A stretch of DNA of 64,000 bases from contig NZ_JACEHE010000032.1 of assembly GCF_013778455.1 (NCBI RefSeq), positions 17,583 to 81,582 on the forward strand, read 5' to 3'. Positions within the stretch are counted from its first letter, which is position 1; each line of letters begins with the position of its first letter. Position numbers and translations under genes: made by a program. Below, piece by piece: positions 35,948 to 45,072 of this stretch. The notes below the pieces were generated by a model that was not told the origin of the DNA, did not search any database, and saw nothing but the letters and a program-made list of their open reading frames with translations. This DNA comes from Streptomyces himalayensis subsp. himalayensis. GTDB lineage: Bacteria; Actinomycetota; Actinomycetes; Streptomycetales; Streptomycetaceae.

Positions 35948-36107
35948 GCCGCCTCCCTGTATCGGGCTAAAACGCCCTGAAGTGCCTCGTTCTTCCCGTG
36001 GCACGGTGTCTGTCTTGTATTGCGGGCGCCGCTCTTGCCGCCCACAACAGGTCTTTGATCGCCGCCGATCTCGGGGGCCCGCCGGTCCGCCCGGCCGGGC
36101 CTGCCGG

Positions 36108-36662
36108 TCAGTCGGCGGCAGCGGCGGGCACGGGGACTTCGGCAGTCCCTCCGGACCCGCGGTCGGTTGCTTCGCGTCCTGCGCCCGCGCACTGCGCGTT
36201 CGCGGCGGGCTGCTGTGCCGGGTTCTCCCTCAGCTCCGTGATGGCGGCCTCGAAGTCCTCGAGCGAGTCGAACGCCCGGTACACGGACGCGAAGCGCAGA
36301 TAGGCGACAAGGTCGAGTTCCTGCAGCGGGCCGAGAATGGCCAGCCCCACGTCATGGGTGGTCAGCTCGGCACTGCCGGTGGCGCGCACGGCCTCCTCGA
36401 CCCGCTGGCCGAGTTGGGCGAGGGCGTCCTCGGTGACAGGCCGTCCCTGGCACGCCTTGCGCACGCCGTTGATGACCTTGGTGCGGCTGAAGGGCTCCGT
36501 CACCCCGCTGCGCTTGATCACCATCAGCGAGCAGGTCTCCACGGTCGTGAACCGCCGGGAGCAGTCGGGGCACTGGCGGCGCCTGCGGATCGACGTGCCG
36601 TCGTCGGTGGTACGACTGTCGACGACTCGGCTGTCGGGGTGCCTGCAGAAGGGGCAGTGCAT
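36108..36662 (-). CDS. nrdR: Transcriptional repressor NrdR
   Basis: 184 aa from ATG 36662, with GGAGGG about 10 nt upstream. The zinc ribbon is MHCPFCRHPDSRVVDSR followed by RQCPDCSRRF, and the ATP-cone domain follows with MVIKRSGVTEPFSRTKVINGV. The last 40 residues are an Ala/Gly-rich tail. NrdR binds ATP or dATP and represses ribonucleotide reductase genes at paired 16-bp boxes. Two such boxes lie upstream, so nrdR-nrdJ should be autoregulated. lexA is divergent across a 513-bp gap. Confidence 0.96.
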   Translation of the reverse strand: MHCPFCRHPDSRVVDSRTTDDGTSIRRRRQCPDCSRRFTTVETCSLMVIKRSGVTEPFSRTKVINGVRKACQGRPVTEDALAQLGQRVEEAVRATGSAELTTHDVGLAILGPLQELDLVAYLRFASVYRAFDSLEDFEAAITELRENPAQQPAANAQCAGAGREATDRGSGGTAEVPVPAAAAD

Positions 36663-36770
36663 GACTTCCAACCCTCCTTCACAGCAGACTCAATAGCCCC
36701 AAAAGGCGTCACACGCCCCTCGAAGCAGCCCCAAGCATAGGCGATGCCGGAGGCCCCGAAAGACCAGGGA

Positions 36771-36816
36771 CCACAACCTCTGGGCTACGACTGCAATCCA
36801 ACCACTAGATCTGGGG
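36771..36816 (-). promoter_or_regulatory. Tandem NrdR boxes
   Basis: CCACAACCTCTGGGC (36771-36785) and CCACTAGATCTGGGG (36802-36816) are spaced 31 bp start to start, about three helical turns. Both fit the NrdR-box pattern ACACWATATNTWGTGT in its Streptomyces form, the second better than the first. They lie just upstream of the -35 of nrdR. Confidence 0.78.
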
Positions 36817-37092
36817 TTTGGGCGCACTTTCGGCTCTATCGCGTGTCGCATCGCGAAGTGACAGGAGGTTCGCGCAGGTATCGCTGCACGTCGGGTCGCA
36901 TGTCGCGTCCGCGCCGCACGGAATCCGGGTCGATGCCCGGGCGGCCGGAGCCCGGATGGCAGACTGGAGGCCCCACAAGGGGCGCTCGATCCCGGCGGTG
37001 AATCGTAGCGGATTGAACCCAAATGCCTGACACGCCGGGCGACAGCCATACACCCGGACCCATGATCAAGTGCGGCAATACGCGATATTTCA

Positions 37093-37106
37093 CTCGAACG
37101 TGTGTT
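37093..37106 (+). promoter_or_regulatory. LexA SOS box
   Basis: CGAACGTGTGTTTG matches the actinobacterial SOS consensus CGAACRNRYGTTYG at every defined position. It lies 70 bp before the lexA GTG and implies autoregulation. Confidence 0.88.
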
Positions 37107-37175
37107 TGGCGCAACCTTTCGAAAGCAACTACCGTTGTCCAGCCAGGGAGAACATCTCGAGAGGGGCCGACCGAC

Positions 37176-37961
37176 GTGACCACCACCGCAGACAGTGCCA
37201 CCATCACTGCCCAGGACCGCTCCCAGGGCCGACTCGAGCCGGTGCATGCCATGAATGACGCAATCACAAACCAGGAGGGGCAAAAGCCCGCCCGCTCCCT
37301 GCCGGGCCGACCTCCAGGCATCCGGGCGGACAGCTCGGGGCTCACCGACCGGCAGCGGCGGGTCATCGAGGTCATCAGGGACTCCGTGCAGCGGCGGGGT
37401 TACCCGCCGTCGATGCGCGAGATCGGGCAGGCGGTCGGCCTCTCCAGCACCTCTTCGGTGGCTCACCAGCTGATGGCTCTGGAGCGCAAGGGCTTCCTCC
37501 GCCGCGACCCGCACCGCCCACGCGCGTACGAGGTCCGAGGCGCCGACCAGCCGACGGTCCAGCCCACCGACACGGCGGGCAAGCCGGCCGCGTCGTACGT
37601 ACCGCTGGTCGGCCGTATCGCGGCCGGTGGCCCGATCCTCGCCGAGGAGTCGGTCGAGGACGTGTTCCCGCTGCCCCGCCAGCTCGTGGGCGACGGCGAG
37701 CTCTTCGTCCTGAAGGTCGTCGGTGACTCCATGATCGAGGCCGCCATCTGTGATGGGGACTGGGTGACGGTCCGCCGCCAGCCGGTCGCCGAGAACGGCG
37801 ACATCGTCGCGGCGATGCTCGACGGCGAGGCGACGGTCAAGCGCTTCAAGCGCGAGGACGGCCATGTGTGGCTGCTCCCGCACAACTCCGCGTACCAGCC
37901 GATCCCCGGTGACGAGGCGACGATCCTCGGCAAGGTGGTGGCGGTGCTGCGGCGGGTGTGA
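37176..37961 (+). CDS. lexA: SOS repressor LexA
   Basis: 261 aa from GTG 37176; GAGAGGGG about 12 nt upstream is the best ribosome site. The winged helix is LTDRQRRVIEVIRDSVQRRGYPPSMREIGQ plus the SSTSSVAHQLMALE helix (read in parts). The self-cleavage site Ala-Gly lies in VGRIAAGGPI, with the catalytic Ser in VVGDSMIEA and the Lys in GEATVKRF. RecA-stimulated autocleavage after DNA damage relieves SOS repression. The N-terminal 50 residues before the helix-turn-helix are longer than in E. coli LexA, as is usual in Streptomyces. Confidence 0.96.
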   Translation: MTTTADSATITAQDRSQGRLEPVHAMNDAITNQEGQKPARSLPGRPPGIRADSSGLTDRQRRVIEVIRDSVQRRGYPPSMREIGQAVGLSSTSSVAHQLMALERKGFLRRDPHRPRAYEVRGADQPTVQPTDTAGKPAASYVPLVGRIAAGGPILAEESVEDVFPLPRQLVGDGELFVLKVVGDSMIEAAICDGDWVTVRRQPVAENGDIVAAMLDGEATVKRFKREDGHVWLLPHNSAYQPIPGDEATILGKVVAVLRRV

Positions 37962-37977
37962 CACTCCGCCCCTGACC

Positions 37978-38012
37978 GGGCCCCGGGACCAACTGCGCCG
38001 GTCCCGGGGCCC
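37978..38012 (+). terminator. lexA terminator
   Basis: GGGCCCCGGGACC pairs perfectly over 13 bp with 38000-38012 around a 9-nt loop, followed by CTTTTT at 38017-38022. It is a classical Rho-independent terminator 17 bp after the stop codon. Confidence 0.9.
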
Positions 38013-38034
38013 TGCCCTTTTTGCGGCTAAACCT

Positions 38035-38110
38035 CTGCCTCCCCCAGACTCCGTCCGGGGGGACCCCCACTCGCGGAGCTGGTTGCTCGCCGTTGGGGTT
38101 CCTCAATTGA
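38035..38110. repeat. Streptomyces extragenic repeat-like element
   Basis: CCCCCAGACTCCGTCCGGGG and the following GGACCCCCACTCGCGGAGC form overlapping short dyads. This sequence type recurs between genes in many Streptomyces genomes. It lies in the convergent gap between lexA and the dinG-like gene. The assignment is from memory of recurring sequence only. Confidence 0.4.
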
Positions 38111-38269
38111 TGATTGCGGTAGGTGGGCGGATGAATGCCTGGCCGGTGCCCTCGCGGCGTGGTGGTGCACCGGCTGAGTGATGGCCGGTGTGGCGCACCG
38201 CCTGTGCGGCCATGGGCCCACTGGGCCTCCGCCTGTGCAGCCGCGGCCGCCGCCGGAACGGGCCAGGGC

Positions 38270-40279
38270 CTACTGGGCCTCCGCCTCGGCGGCCGCATCG
38301 GCCTTGGCGACCGCATCGATCGCTGCCAGTGAGCGGCGGATCTGGTTGCGGTCCGTCGTGTACCAGAAATCGGGCAGGGACGCTTTCAGATAGCTGCCGT
38401 ACCGGGCCGTGGCCAGTCTCGAATCCAGTACGGCGACCACTCCGCGGTCCCCCGACGCCCGTACGAGACGCCCGGCCCCCTGGGCCATCAACAGCGCCGC
38501 ATGGGTTGCCGCGACGGCCATGAAGCCATTGCCGCCGTTGTCCTCGACGGCCTTCTGCCGGGCGCTCATCAGCGGATCGTCGGGGCGCGGGAAGGGGATC
38601 TTGTCCATGACCACCAGCTGACAGCTGGGACCCGGGACGTCGACACCCTGCCAGAGCGACAGCGTGCCGAACAGGCAGGCCTTCGGATCGGCCGCGAAGT
38701 TCTTGATCAGCTCGCCGAGGGTCTCCTCTCCCTGCAGCAGTATCGGGAACTCGGGGATGCGGGCCCGCAGCGCCTCGGCCGCGGACTGGGCGCCGCGCAT
38801 GGAGGAGAACAGGCCCAGCGTGCGGCCGCCCGCCGCCTGGATCAGCTCGGTGAGCTCGTCGAGCATGTCACCGCGCTCGCCGTCCCGCGCGGGACGGGCC
38901 AGATGCTTGGCGACGTAGAGGATGCCCTGTTTGCGGTAGTCGAACGGCGATCCGACGTCGATGCCCTTCCATACGGGCAGATCCTCGTCCTCATTGCCCG
39001 GTGTTCCTGCGATGCCTTCGGGGGCCAGGCCCAGCGAGGCCCCCACACCGTTGAAATCGCCGCCCAGCTTCAGCGTCGCCGAGGTCAGGGTCACTGAGCG
39101 GTCGGCGAAGAGCTTCTCGCGGAGCAGGCCGGACACGGACATGGGGGCCACCCGCAGCGAGGCACCGAAGCGGTCATGGCGTTCGTACCAGACGACGTCC
39201 CACTCGGAGCCGTTCGTGATCCGCTCCGCCACGTCGTGCACTGTCTCGACGGATGCCAGGGCCTGCTTGCGCACCGCGTCCTCGTCCTGGACGGACTTGT
39301 CACGGGTGGTCCCGAGAGCCGAGATCACAGTGCGGGCGGCATCGCGCAGCGCCAGCAGCGCATAGCCCAGATCCTCGGGGATCTCCTCCAGCCGGCCCGG
39401 AAGGGCCAGCTCCATCAGCCGCTCGAAGCCCTCGGCGGCGGTCTGCAGCTGATCGGCCGCCTTCTCGTTCACCAGCTTGGCGGCGCGGCGCACCGCACGG
39501 TTGACCTGGCCGGGAGTGAGCTCGCCGGTGGCGACGCCCGTCACCCGGGAGACCAGTTCGTGGGCCTCGTCGACGATGAGCACCTCGTGCTGCGGGAGGA
39601 CCGGCGCGCCCTCGATCGCGTCGATGGCGAGAAGCGCGTGATTGGTGACGACGACCTCGGCGAGCTTCGCGCGCTCGCGCGCCATCTCGGCGAAGCACTC
39701 GGCGCCATACGCGCACTTCGAGGCGCCCAGGCACTCCCGGGACGACACGGACACCTGCGACCAGGCCCGGTCGGAGACGCCCGGGGTGAGGTCGTCGCGG
39801 TCGCCGGTCTCCGTCTCGTCCGCCCAGTCCCGCATTCTCAGCAGGTCCTGGCCGAGCTTGCTGGTGGGTGCGGCCGCCTCGAACTGGTCGAAGGGGCCCT
39901 CCTCCTCATCCTGCGGCATGCCCTCGTGGAGGCGGTGCAGGCAGAGATAGTTCGAGCGGCCCTTGAGCATGGCGAACTCGGGGCGGCGCCGCAGCAGCGG
40001 ATGCAGCGCCTCGACCGTACGCGGAAGGTCGCGCTCCACGAGTTGGCGCTGCAGCGCCAGGGTGGCCGTCGCCACGACGACCCGGTCCCCGTGCGCCAGC
40101 GCGGGCACCAGATAGCCCAGCGACTTACCGGTGCCGGTGCCCGCCTGGACGAGCAGATGCGAGCCGTCGTCGATCGCCTGGGCGACGGCTTCGGCCATGG
40201 CCACCTGGCCAGGCCGCTCCGTGCCGCCGACTGCGGTGACAGCGGCGTGCAGGAGTTCGGGGAGTGAGGGCTTCGTCAT
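38270..40279 (-). CDS. dinG: DinG/XPD-type ATP-dependent DNA helicase
   Basis: 669 aa from ATG 40279. Walker A is QAGTGTGKSLGYL near 45, the DEAH box is IVDEAHELVSR and motif VI is QGAGRLVR. Four cysteines in YLCLHRL and CLGASKCAYGAECF fit the XPD/DinG iron-sulfur cluster. These helicases unwind damaged or hybrid DNA in repair. It is convergent with lexA. In E. coli dinG is under LexA control, but no SOS box was found near this start. The C-terminus is a short Ala-rich tail. Confidence 0.93.
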   Translation of the reverse strand: MTKPSLPELLHAAVTAVGGTERPGQVAMAEAVAQAIDDGSHLLVQAGTGTGKSLGYLVPALAHGDRVVVATATLALQRQLVERDLPRTVEALHPLLRRRPEFAMLKGRSNYLCLHRLHEGMPQDEEEGPFDQFEAAAPTSKLGQDLLRMRDWADETETGDRDDLTPGVSDRAWSQVSVSSRECLGASKCAYGAECFAEMARERAKLAEVVVTNHALLAIDAIEGAPVLPQHEVLIVDEAHELVSRVTGVATGELTPGQVNRAVRRAAKLVNEKAADQLQTAAEGFERLMELALPGRLEEIPEDLGYALLALRDAARTVISALGTTRDKSVQDEDAVRKQALASVETVHDVAERITNGSEWDVVWYERHDRFGASLRVAPMSVSGLLREKLFADRSVTLTSATLKLGGDFNGVGASLGLAPEGIAGTPGNEDEDLPVWKGIDVGSPFDYRKQGILYVAKHLARPARDGERGDMLDELTELIQAAGGRTLGLFSSMRGAQSAAEALRARIPEFPILLQGEETLGELIKNFAADPKACLFGTLSLWQGVDVPGPSCQLVVMDKIPFPRPDDPLMSARQKAVEDNGGNGFMAVAATHAALLMAQGAGRLVRASGDRGVVAVLDSRLATARYGSYLKASLPDFWYTTDRNQIRRSLAAIDAVAKADAAAEAEAQ

Positions 40280-40472
40280 AGGCCGTCCACCCTAGTGCGT
40301 GGCTCTGACAGTCCCGGCCAGGAGACGGGACGCTGCCATGGCCTGTTCGAGCGTCGGGCACAGGTGGGTGCCGCAGGCCGCCCGGACCTGCCTGGACTCG
40401 ATCTGGACTGGATCAGGAGGGAGCCCCGACGCCGGCCGCGGCGAGGGCGGAGAGGATCGCGCCTACCGCGGA

Positions 40473-41471
40473 TCACGCGGGGTCGCGATCGCGGACCATG
40501 AGTGCGGCCCGCTTGCCGGGGAGGTCGACCTCCGCGGAGAAGCGGAAACCGGCGTTCAGAAACGCGGCGACGGAGGGAACGTTGCGTAGATCGGGTTCGG
40601 CGATCACGCGGGTGCATGGGAGACGGTGGCCGAGCACGAGATCGGCGACGGCTCTCAGGAGGGCCGTGCCGAGTCCTCGGCCGCGGTGGGCGACACCGCC
40701 GATGAGGAGGTGGACTCCGGTGTCGTGCGGGCGGGCGGGGTAGTAGCGGGCGACCGGGTCGAGGTCCGCGCGGTAGATCTCCCAGTAGCTCATGGGCGCG
40801 CCGTCGAGCACGCCGAGACAGGGCACGCTCCGTCCGTCGCCTTCGATCTGGGGACGCAGATGGGCCTCCGTGACGGTGTCCGGGCCGTCCAGCTCCCAGA
40901 ACGCAGCAACGGCCGGATCGTTCATCCAGCGGCTGATGAGCGGCAGATCGCGCTCGATGCGTACCGGTACGAGCCTGAAGACTCCTGCGGGTGTGCTGGT
41001 CGGGCCCCAGTCGGCGATGTGGTCGAGCAGATCGTCGTCGGCGAAGGCCGCGAGGTCCGCCGGCATGGGCTGCGTGATGCGCTGTGTGCAGGCATGCGCC
41101 GCGCCATGCATGTCGGCGTGCCTGCCGCCGTGCATGTCTCCGTACCTGTCGGCAGGAATTCTGACGCCGACGGCCGACGGGGGCTCCGCACCGTTTGCGG
41201 TGGCCCCTGCTCCCCTGGCGGGCTCATCGACGTCGTCGCCCTGGACGGCCTCGGTGAAGGTGGCGATGACCTCATCCGGCAGGCGCAGGTCCAGTGTGTC
41301 CTGGCTGTTCGCGTCCGATCCGGGTTCCTCGCCCATGCCTCCACCCGTGCCGGTCCCGGTCTCGGCCCTGATGTCGGCCGCGGTGGCAGAACCTCTCTCC
41401 ATACCGGTCCCCGGGCCGGTCTCGGTGGCGGTGGTGACACCGGCGTCGGTGCTCGCATCGGTGGGAGCCAT
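40473..41471 (-). CDS. Siderophore-biosynthesis GNAT acetyltransferase (AlcB/IucB-like)
   Basis: 332 aa from ATG 41471 with GAGAGGAG 7 nt upstream. The C-terminal 170 residues are the IucB/AlcB-type acyltransferase: FRLVPVRIERDLPLISRWMNDPAVAAFWELDGP, CLGVLDGAPMSYWEIYRADLD (in parts), HLLIGGVAHRGRGLGTALLRAV and RVIAEPDLRNVPSVAAFLNAGF. The enzyme transfers an acyl group to a hydroxylamine or amine. The first 160 residues are low-complexity Gly/Thr/Glu and include a HADMHGAAHA repeat, unusual for the family. It is third in a siderophore operon, 50 bp after the synthetase gene. Confidence 0.88.
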   Translation of the reverse strand: MAPTDASTDAGVTTATETGPGTGMERGSATAADIRAETGTGTGGGMGEEPGSDANSQDTLDLRLPDEVIATFTEAVQGDDVDEPARGAGATANGAEPPSAVGVRIPADRYGDMHGGRHADMHGAAHACTQRITQPMPADLAAFADDDLLDHIADWGPTSTPAGVFRLVPVRIERDLPLISRWMNDPAVAAFWELDGPDTVTEAHLRPQIEGDGRSVPCLGVLDGAPMSYWEIYRADLDPVARYYPARPHDTGVHLLIGGVAHRGRGLGTALLRAVADLVLGHRLPCTRVIAEPDLRNVPSVAAFLNAGFRFSAEVDLPGKRAALMVRDRDPA

Positions 41472-41521
41472 GGCGACGCTCCTCTCTCGGACGGGTGGGG
41501 TCGGGTTGTGTTCCTCAGCGA

Positions 41522-43585
41522 TCAGGAACGAAGGGGGTTGGCGATCGTGACGTAGACGGACTGGGTGTCGACCGGGCCGACCAGTTCATCGAGACCGCGA
41601 AACCGCGTGAGCAGGTTGGCCTTGCAGCGCAGCACGGGTGATTCGAGGAGCTGCTCGGGAAGCGGAGTGCACAGCCCGGCCGGTCCCGTCGCGACATCAC
41701 CGAGGAAACGGCGGAACGCGGCGAGCAACAGCTGTTCGTCGGCAAGACGCTGGGAGCCGAAGGCTCCGATCAGACCGAACACGTTGTTGATGGCCAGGTA
41801 GTAGGCGAAGCGCTCGTCCGTGACCGCGTCGGAGACGAAGGTGTCGCTGAGTTCGCCGATGCCGGGGAGGCGCTTGTCGAGTTCGTCGCGCCGGGAATCG
41901 CGGAAGTAGTACCCCTGGTTGTCCCGGTATCGGCCGCCCACGGGCCAGCCGTCGGAGTCCAGCAGCACGAGCGTGTTCTGCTGATGGGCTTCCAGGGCGA
42001 CACCCGCCTCGCTGTCGAGCCACAGCACGGGGCGTACGACCAGCTGCAGATAGCGCAGAAACCACTCGGCGGCGACGGCTCCCCTGGGCCGGCCCGTTCG
42101 TCCGGCCAGTCTGGTCACGAGCTCGGTGAGCCGGGACCGCATGGGGGTCCGGTCCTGTCCGGCAGGCTGGACCGCAGGCCGGGGCGACACGAGTCCGGCG
42201 ATGCAGGAGACGTCGTCCCCCGGGCCGAAGGGGTTGTGCCGGATCATGACGTCGAGCCCGGGTACGGGTGCGCCGTCGGGTCCGTCGACGGCGAGCCAGG
42301 CCGGGTCGCGCACGATGTCGAAGCCCGGGTGCGCCTTCTGCCACTGCTCCGCGAGGCCGCTGCGCAGCAGACGGTGGACCTCGACGCCCCGGTGGAGCTC
42401 CTTGCGGAGGTTCTCCCGGCGGGAGTTGGTGATGCGCAGCCCCAGCGACAGCTTGAGCATCGCGGGTGCGCCGGAGCGGTACACGGTGCGTACGGAGGAG
42501 GTGGGATGCCACTGGGAGCCGTAAGGGCCGAGGTCCTGGAGGAGGCCGGCGTCGAGAAGCTCGGCGGTGTCCGCACGGCGGGTGACCTCGCGGATCTGCC
42601 AGGGATGCATCGGCAGGGCGGTGTACCCGTCGGGCAGCGGCAGTCCGTCACCGGCCAGGAAGGCGGTGAGCTGCGCGGCGGGGACGTGGCGGCCGCGCTC
42701 GGTCCACGCGGAGTCGGTGGCGAGGACGGACGGGGCCACAGCCATCCAGTGCAGGGGGAAGGCGCCCCGCAACTCCGGTGAGTACATCCGGGACTCGGCC
42801 TCGGACAGTCCTTCACGGCTCTTCGGGACCGGGTGCAGGGGGTGTCCGAGGAGCAGGGACTGTTCGGCGGCCAGAAAGACATCCGGTGCCTCGCCGGGAT
42901 CAGTCCTGCGGTCCGCGATGAACTCGGCGGTACGGCGCACGGAATCGACGCACTGTCCGACGAAGCTCCCTCCGTCGCCGATCTGAACCGCCCGAGCGGC
43001 CGGAGCGCCCGGAACGAACGGAACCGCGCCATCATCCGGAACGTCCTCGACGGCCTGACTGGCCGCTCCGGTCAGGCCGCCGCTTACGGCCTCTGCCCCA
43101 CCGATGTCCTCCCGCTCCGTGACTCCATACGCCTCCTCGTCAGCCGTTTCACGCAGGCACTCACGGGCCAGCAGCGCCGCGACCGTGACCGCGTCGAGCG
43201 AGGGCACACCGTCCGGGCCGTCCTCGAGGTACGGCAGGCCGAAGCGGTGCCATCCGCAGGCCGACCAGTAGTGCACGGGCACGAGAAGTGCGGTGCAACT
43301 GGCCTCGAGCGGAATACGCAACGTGCCCTGTTCCGGTGCGGCGAGCTTCTTCTCCCGCACCCAGCAGCGCAGCAGGTTCTCGACCGCCGCCCCCTGCGCG
43401 GCGATCCCCGGATCGGGGTGTTCCAGCAGGTCGGCGGTGGCGCCGTGCAGGCGCTCGGCCGCCTGGCCGCCCCTCTGCTGCCGGGGGACCGGGCAGGGCT
43501 CCGCAAGCAACGGCAGCTGCGGCGTGCTGCCTGCGCTGCGCAGAGGGGGGTGGGGGCGGCCTTCTGGTGCGGGGGTGGCGTTCAA
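41522..43585 (-). CDS. IucA/IucC-family NRPS-independent siderophore synthetase
   Basis: 687 aa from TTG 43585, with GAGGAAG 5 nt upstream; a longer frame upstream is antisense-like. Conserved NIS motifs include GHPLHPVPKSREGLS, LPMHPWQ, LGPYGSQWHPTSSVRTVY (in parts), KLSLGLRITNSRREN and EAHQQNTLVLL. The ferric-iron-reductase-like C-terminal domain (about 560-650) has WFLRYLQLVVRPVL. It condenses citrate or a related acid with an amine using ATP. Flanking aminotransferase and acetyltransferase genes support a diaminobutyrate-derived siderophore. No hydroxylase or decarboxylase gene is in the window. Confidence 0.92.
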   Translation of the reverse strand: MNATPAPEGRPHPPLRSAGSTPQLPLLAEPCPVPRQQRGGQAAERLHGATADLLEHPDPGIAAQGAAVENLLRCWVREKKLAAPEQGTLRIPLEASCTALLVPVHYWSACGWHRFGLPYLEDGPDGVPSLDAVTVAALLARECLRETADEEAYGVTEREDIGGAEAVSGGLTGAASQAVEDVPDDGAVPFVPGAPAARAVQIGDGGSFVGQCVDSVRRTAEFIADRRTDPGEAPDVFLAAEQSLLLGHPLHPVPKSREGLSEAESRMYSPELRGAFPLHWMAVAPSVLATDSAWTERGRHVPAAQLTAFLAGDGLPLPDGYTALPMHPWQIREVTRRADTAELLDAGLLQDLGPYGSQWHPTSSVRTVYRSGAPAMLKLSLGLRITNSRRENLRKELHRGVEVHRLLRSGLAEQWQKAHPGFDIVRDPAWLAVDGPDGAPVPGLDVMIRHNPFGPGDDVSCIAGLVSPRPAVQPAGQDRTPMRSRLTELVTRLAGRTGRPRGAVAAEWFLRYLQLVVRPVLWLDSEAGVALEAHQQNTLVLLDSDGWPVGGRYRDNQGYYFRDSRRDELDKRLPGIGELSDTFVSDAVTDERFAYYLAINNVFGLIGAFGSQRLADEQLLLAAFRRFLGDVATGPAGLCTPLPEQLLESPVLRCKANLLTRFRGLDELVGPVDTQSVYVTIANPLRS

Positions 43586-43689
43586 GGGGGCTTCCTCGTG
43601 GGGTCGTTCGGGTGCGTACGGGGACGGACCGAGGTGGCTGTGGGCCGTCTGTGGCGTATCTGATCGGCTCTGTTCGACTCGGGTCGGCT

Positions 43690-45048
43690 CTATTCGACGT
43701 GGTGGCGGTGCATCGCTGCGGCCAGCGCGTCGGCGAGACGGTCGAGAACGGCGGAGGCCTGCTCGTCCGTGAGGGTGAGCGGAGGAAGAAGGCGTACGAC
43801 GCTGGAGTGGCGGCCACCGAGCTCCACGATCAGTCCGCGGCGCAGGCACTCGCGCTGGACGTCGGCGGCCAGTTCAGGTGCCGCGGGCGGTGGTCCGGGC
43901 GCCGTGGGGTCCTCGGCTTCGGGATCGACCAGTTCGATGCCGATCATCAGTCCGCGGCCGCGCACGTCGCCGATGCACGCGTACTCGGCGGCGAGTCCCT
44001 GGAGTTGGCCGAGCATGCGAGCGCCCAGCACCCCGGCGCGCTCCGCGAGCCGGTTCTCCCGGACGTACGCCAGGGTGGCCGCGCCCGCCGCCATGGCGAG
44101 CTGGTTGCCGCGGAACGTGCCCGCGTGGGCGCCGGGCCCCCAGGCGTCGAGATCATCCCGGTAGACCACGACGGCCAGCGGCAGGCTGCCCCCGATGGCC
44201 TTGGACAGCACCATCACGTCCGGTGTGATGCCGCTGTGCTCGACCGCCCAGAACATCCCGGTCCGCCCGACCCCGGTCTGCACCTCGTCGGCGATCAGCG
44301 GAATGGACCGGGCCGCCGTGATCTCGCGCATGCGCCGCAGCCAGTCGTCGGGGGCGGGGATCACGCCGCCCTCTCCCTGCACCGGTTCGAGGATCATCCC
44401 GGCGGGCCCCGGAACCCCGGATTTGGGATCGTCGAGGACGTTCTCGGTCCAGCGTGCGGCGAGCTCGGCGCCGCGGCTGCCGCCGACGCCGAACGGGCAG
44501 CGGTAGTCCTGCGGATACGGCAGTCGCGCCACGCGTACTCCCGTCGCGCCACCGGACGCGTCGAGCGCCCCGGCCGTCATCCCGTGGTACGCACCGGTGA
44601 AGGCCAGTACGTCGCTCCGCCCGGTCGCCGTGCGCACCAGTTTCAGTGCGGCCTCGACCGCGTCCGTGCCCGCCGGGCCGCAGAACTGGATGCGGGCGCG
44701 GTCGGCGAGGCGGGGCGGAAGTGTGCGGAACAGCTCTGTCGTAAAGGAGTCCTTGACGGGTGTGGCCAGGTCCAGGACGTGCAGGGGCGCACCGGAGTCG
44801 AGGACTTTCCTGATCGCCTCGAGAACCACCGGGTGGTTGTGTCCGAGCGCCAGAGTGCCCGCGCCGGAGAGGCAGTCGAGATAGCGCCGGCCGTCCGCGC
44901 CCTCGATCGTCAGGCCGCGCGCCCGCACGGGCACGATCGGCAGGGCGCGGGCATACGTGCGCGCGGCTGATTCGCGCGCCGACTGGCGGCGCAGAATACC
45001 CTCGTATGCGACGGGCGCCGCCGCGGGCGCTGGCTCTGTCACGGCCAC
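43690..45048 (-). CDS. Diaminobutyrate-2-oxoglutarate aminotransferase
   Basis: 452 aa from GTG 45048 with GGGAGG 10 nt upstream; the GTG two codons later is less well placed. It is a class III PLP aminotransferase: GPAGTDAVEAALKLVR, GAYHGMTAGALDASGG, LIADEVQTGVGRTG and the PLP lysine in VLSKAIGGSLPLAVVV. Residues match DABA aminotransferases such as EctB and siderophore homologues. It would make 2,4-diaminobutyrate, a precursor of the siderophore amine. It heads the operon, 104 bp before the synthetase. Whether ectoine is also fed is unclear, as no ectA or ectC lies here. Confidence 0.9.
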   Translation of the reverse strand: MAVTEPAPAAAPVAYEGILRRQSARESAARTYARALPIVPVRARGLTIEGADGRRYLDCLSGAGTLALGHNHPVVLEAIRKVLDSGAPLHVLDLATPVKDSFTTELFRTLPPRLADRARIQFCGPAGTDAVEAALKLVRTATGRSDVLAFTGAYHGMTAGALDASGGATGVRVARLPYPQDYRCPFGVGGSRGAELAARWTENVLDDPKSGVPGPAGMILEPVQGEGGVIPAPDDWLRRMREITAARSIPLIADEVQTGVGRTGMFWAVEHSGITPDVMVLSKAIGGSLPLAVVVYRDDLDAWGPGAHAGTFRGNQLAMAAGAATLAYVRENRLAERAGVLGARMLGQLQGLAAEYACIGDVRGRGLMIGIELVDPEAEDPTAPGPPPAAPELAADVQRECLRRGLIVELGGRHSSVVRLLPPLTLTDEQASAVLDRLADALAAAMHRHHVE

Positions 45049-45072
45049 GACTGTCGGTCCTCCCGCTGCTGT

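Larger units (their letters stand above)
36663..37175. other. Divergent nrdR/lexA regulatory gap
   Basis: This 513-bp gap holds the nrdR promoter side (-10 TATGCT at 36734-36739 and a weak -35 CTTTCG at 36757-36762, minus strand), two NrdR boxes and the lexA SOS box. From 36820 to 37090 no gene is supported; an open frame there shows no coding pattern. Confidence 0.55.

Noticed and set aside
32891..35980. A plus-strand open frame of over 1000 codons opposite nrdJ
   Set aside because: It is the antisense of a highly conserved gene in very GC-rich DNA, and its translation has no recognisable domain.
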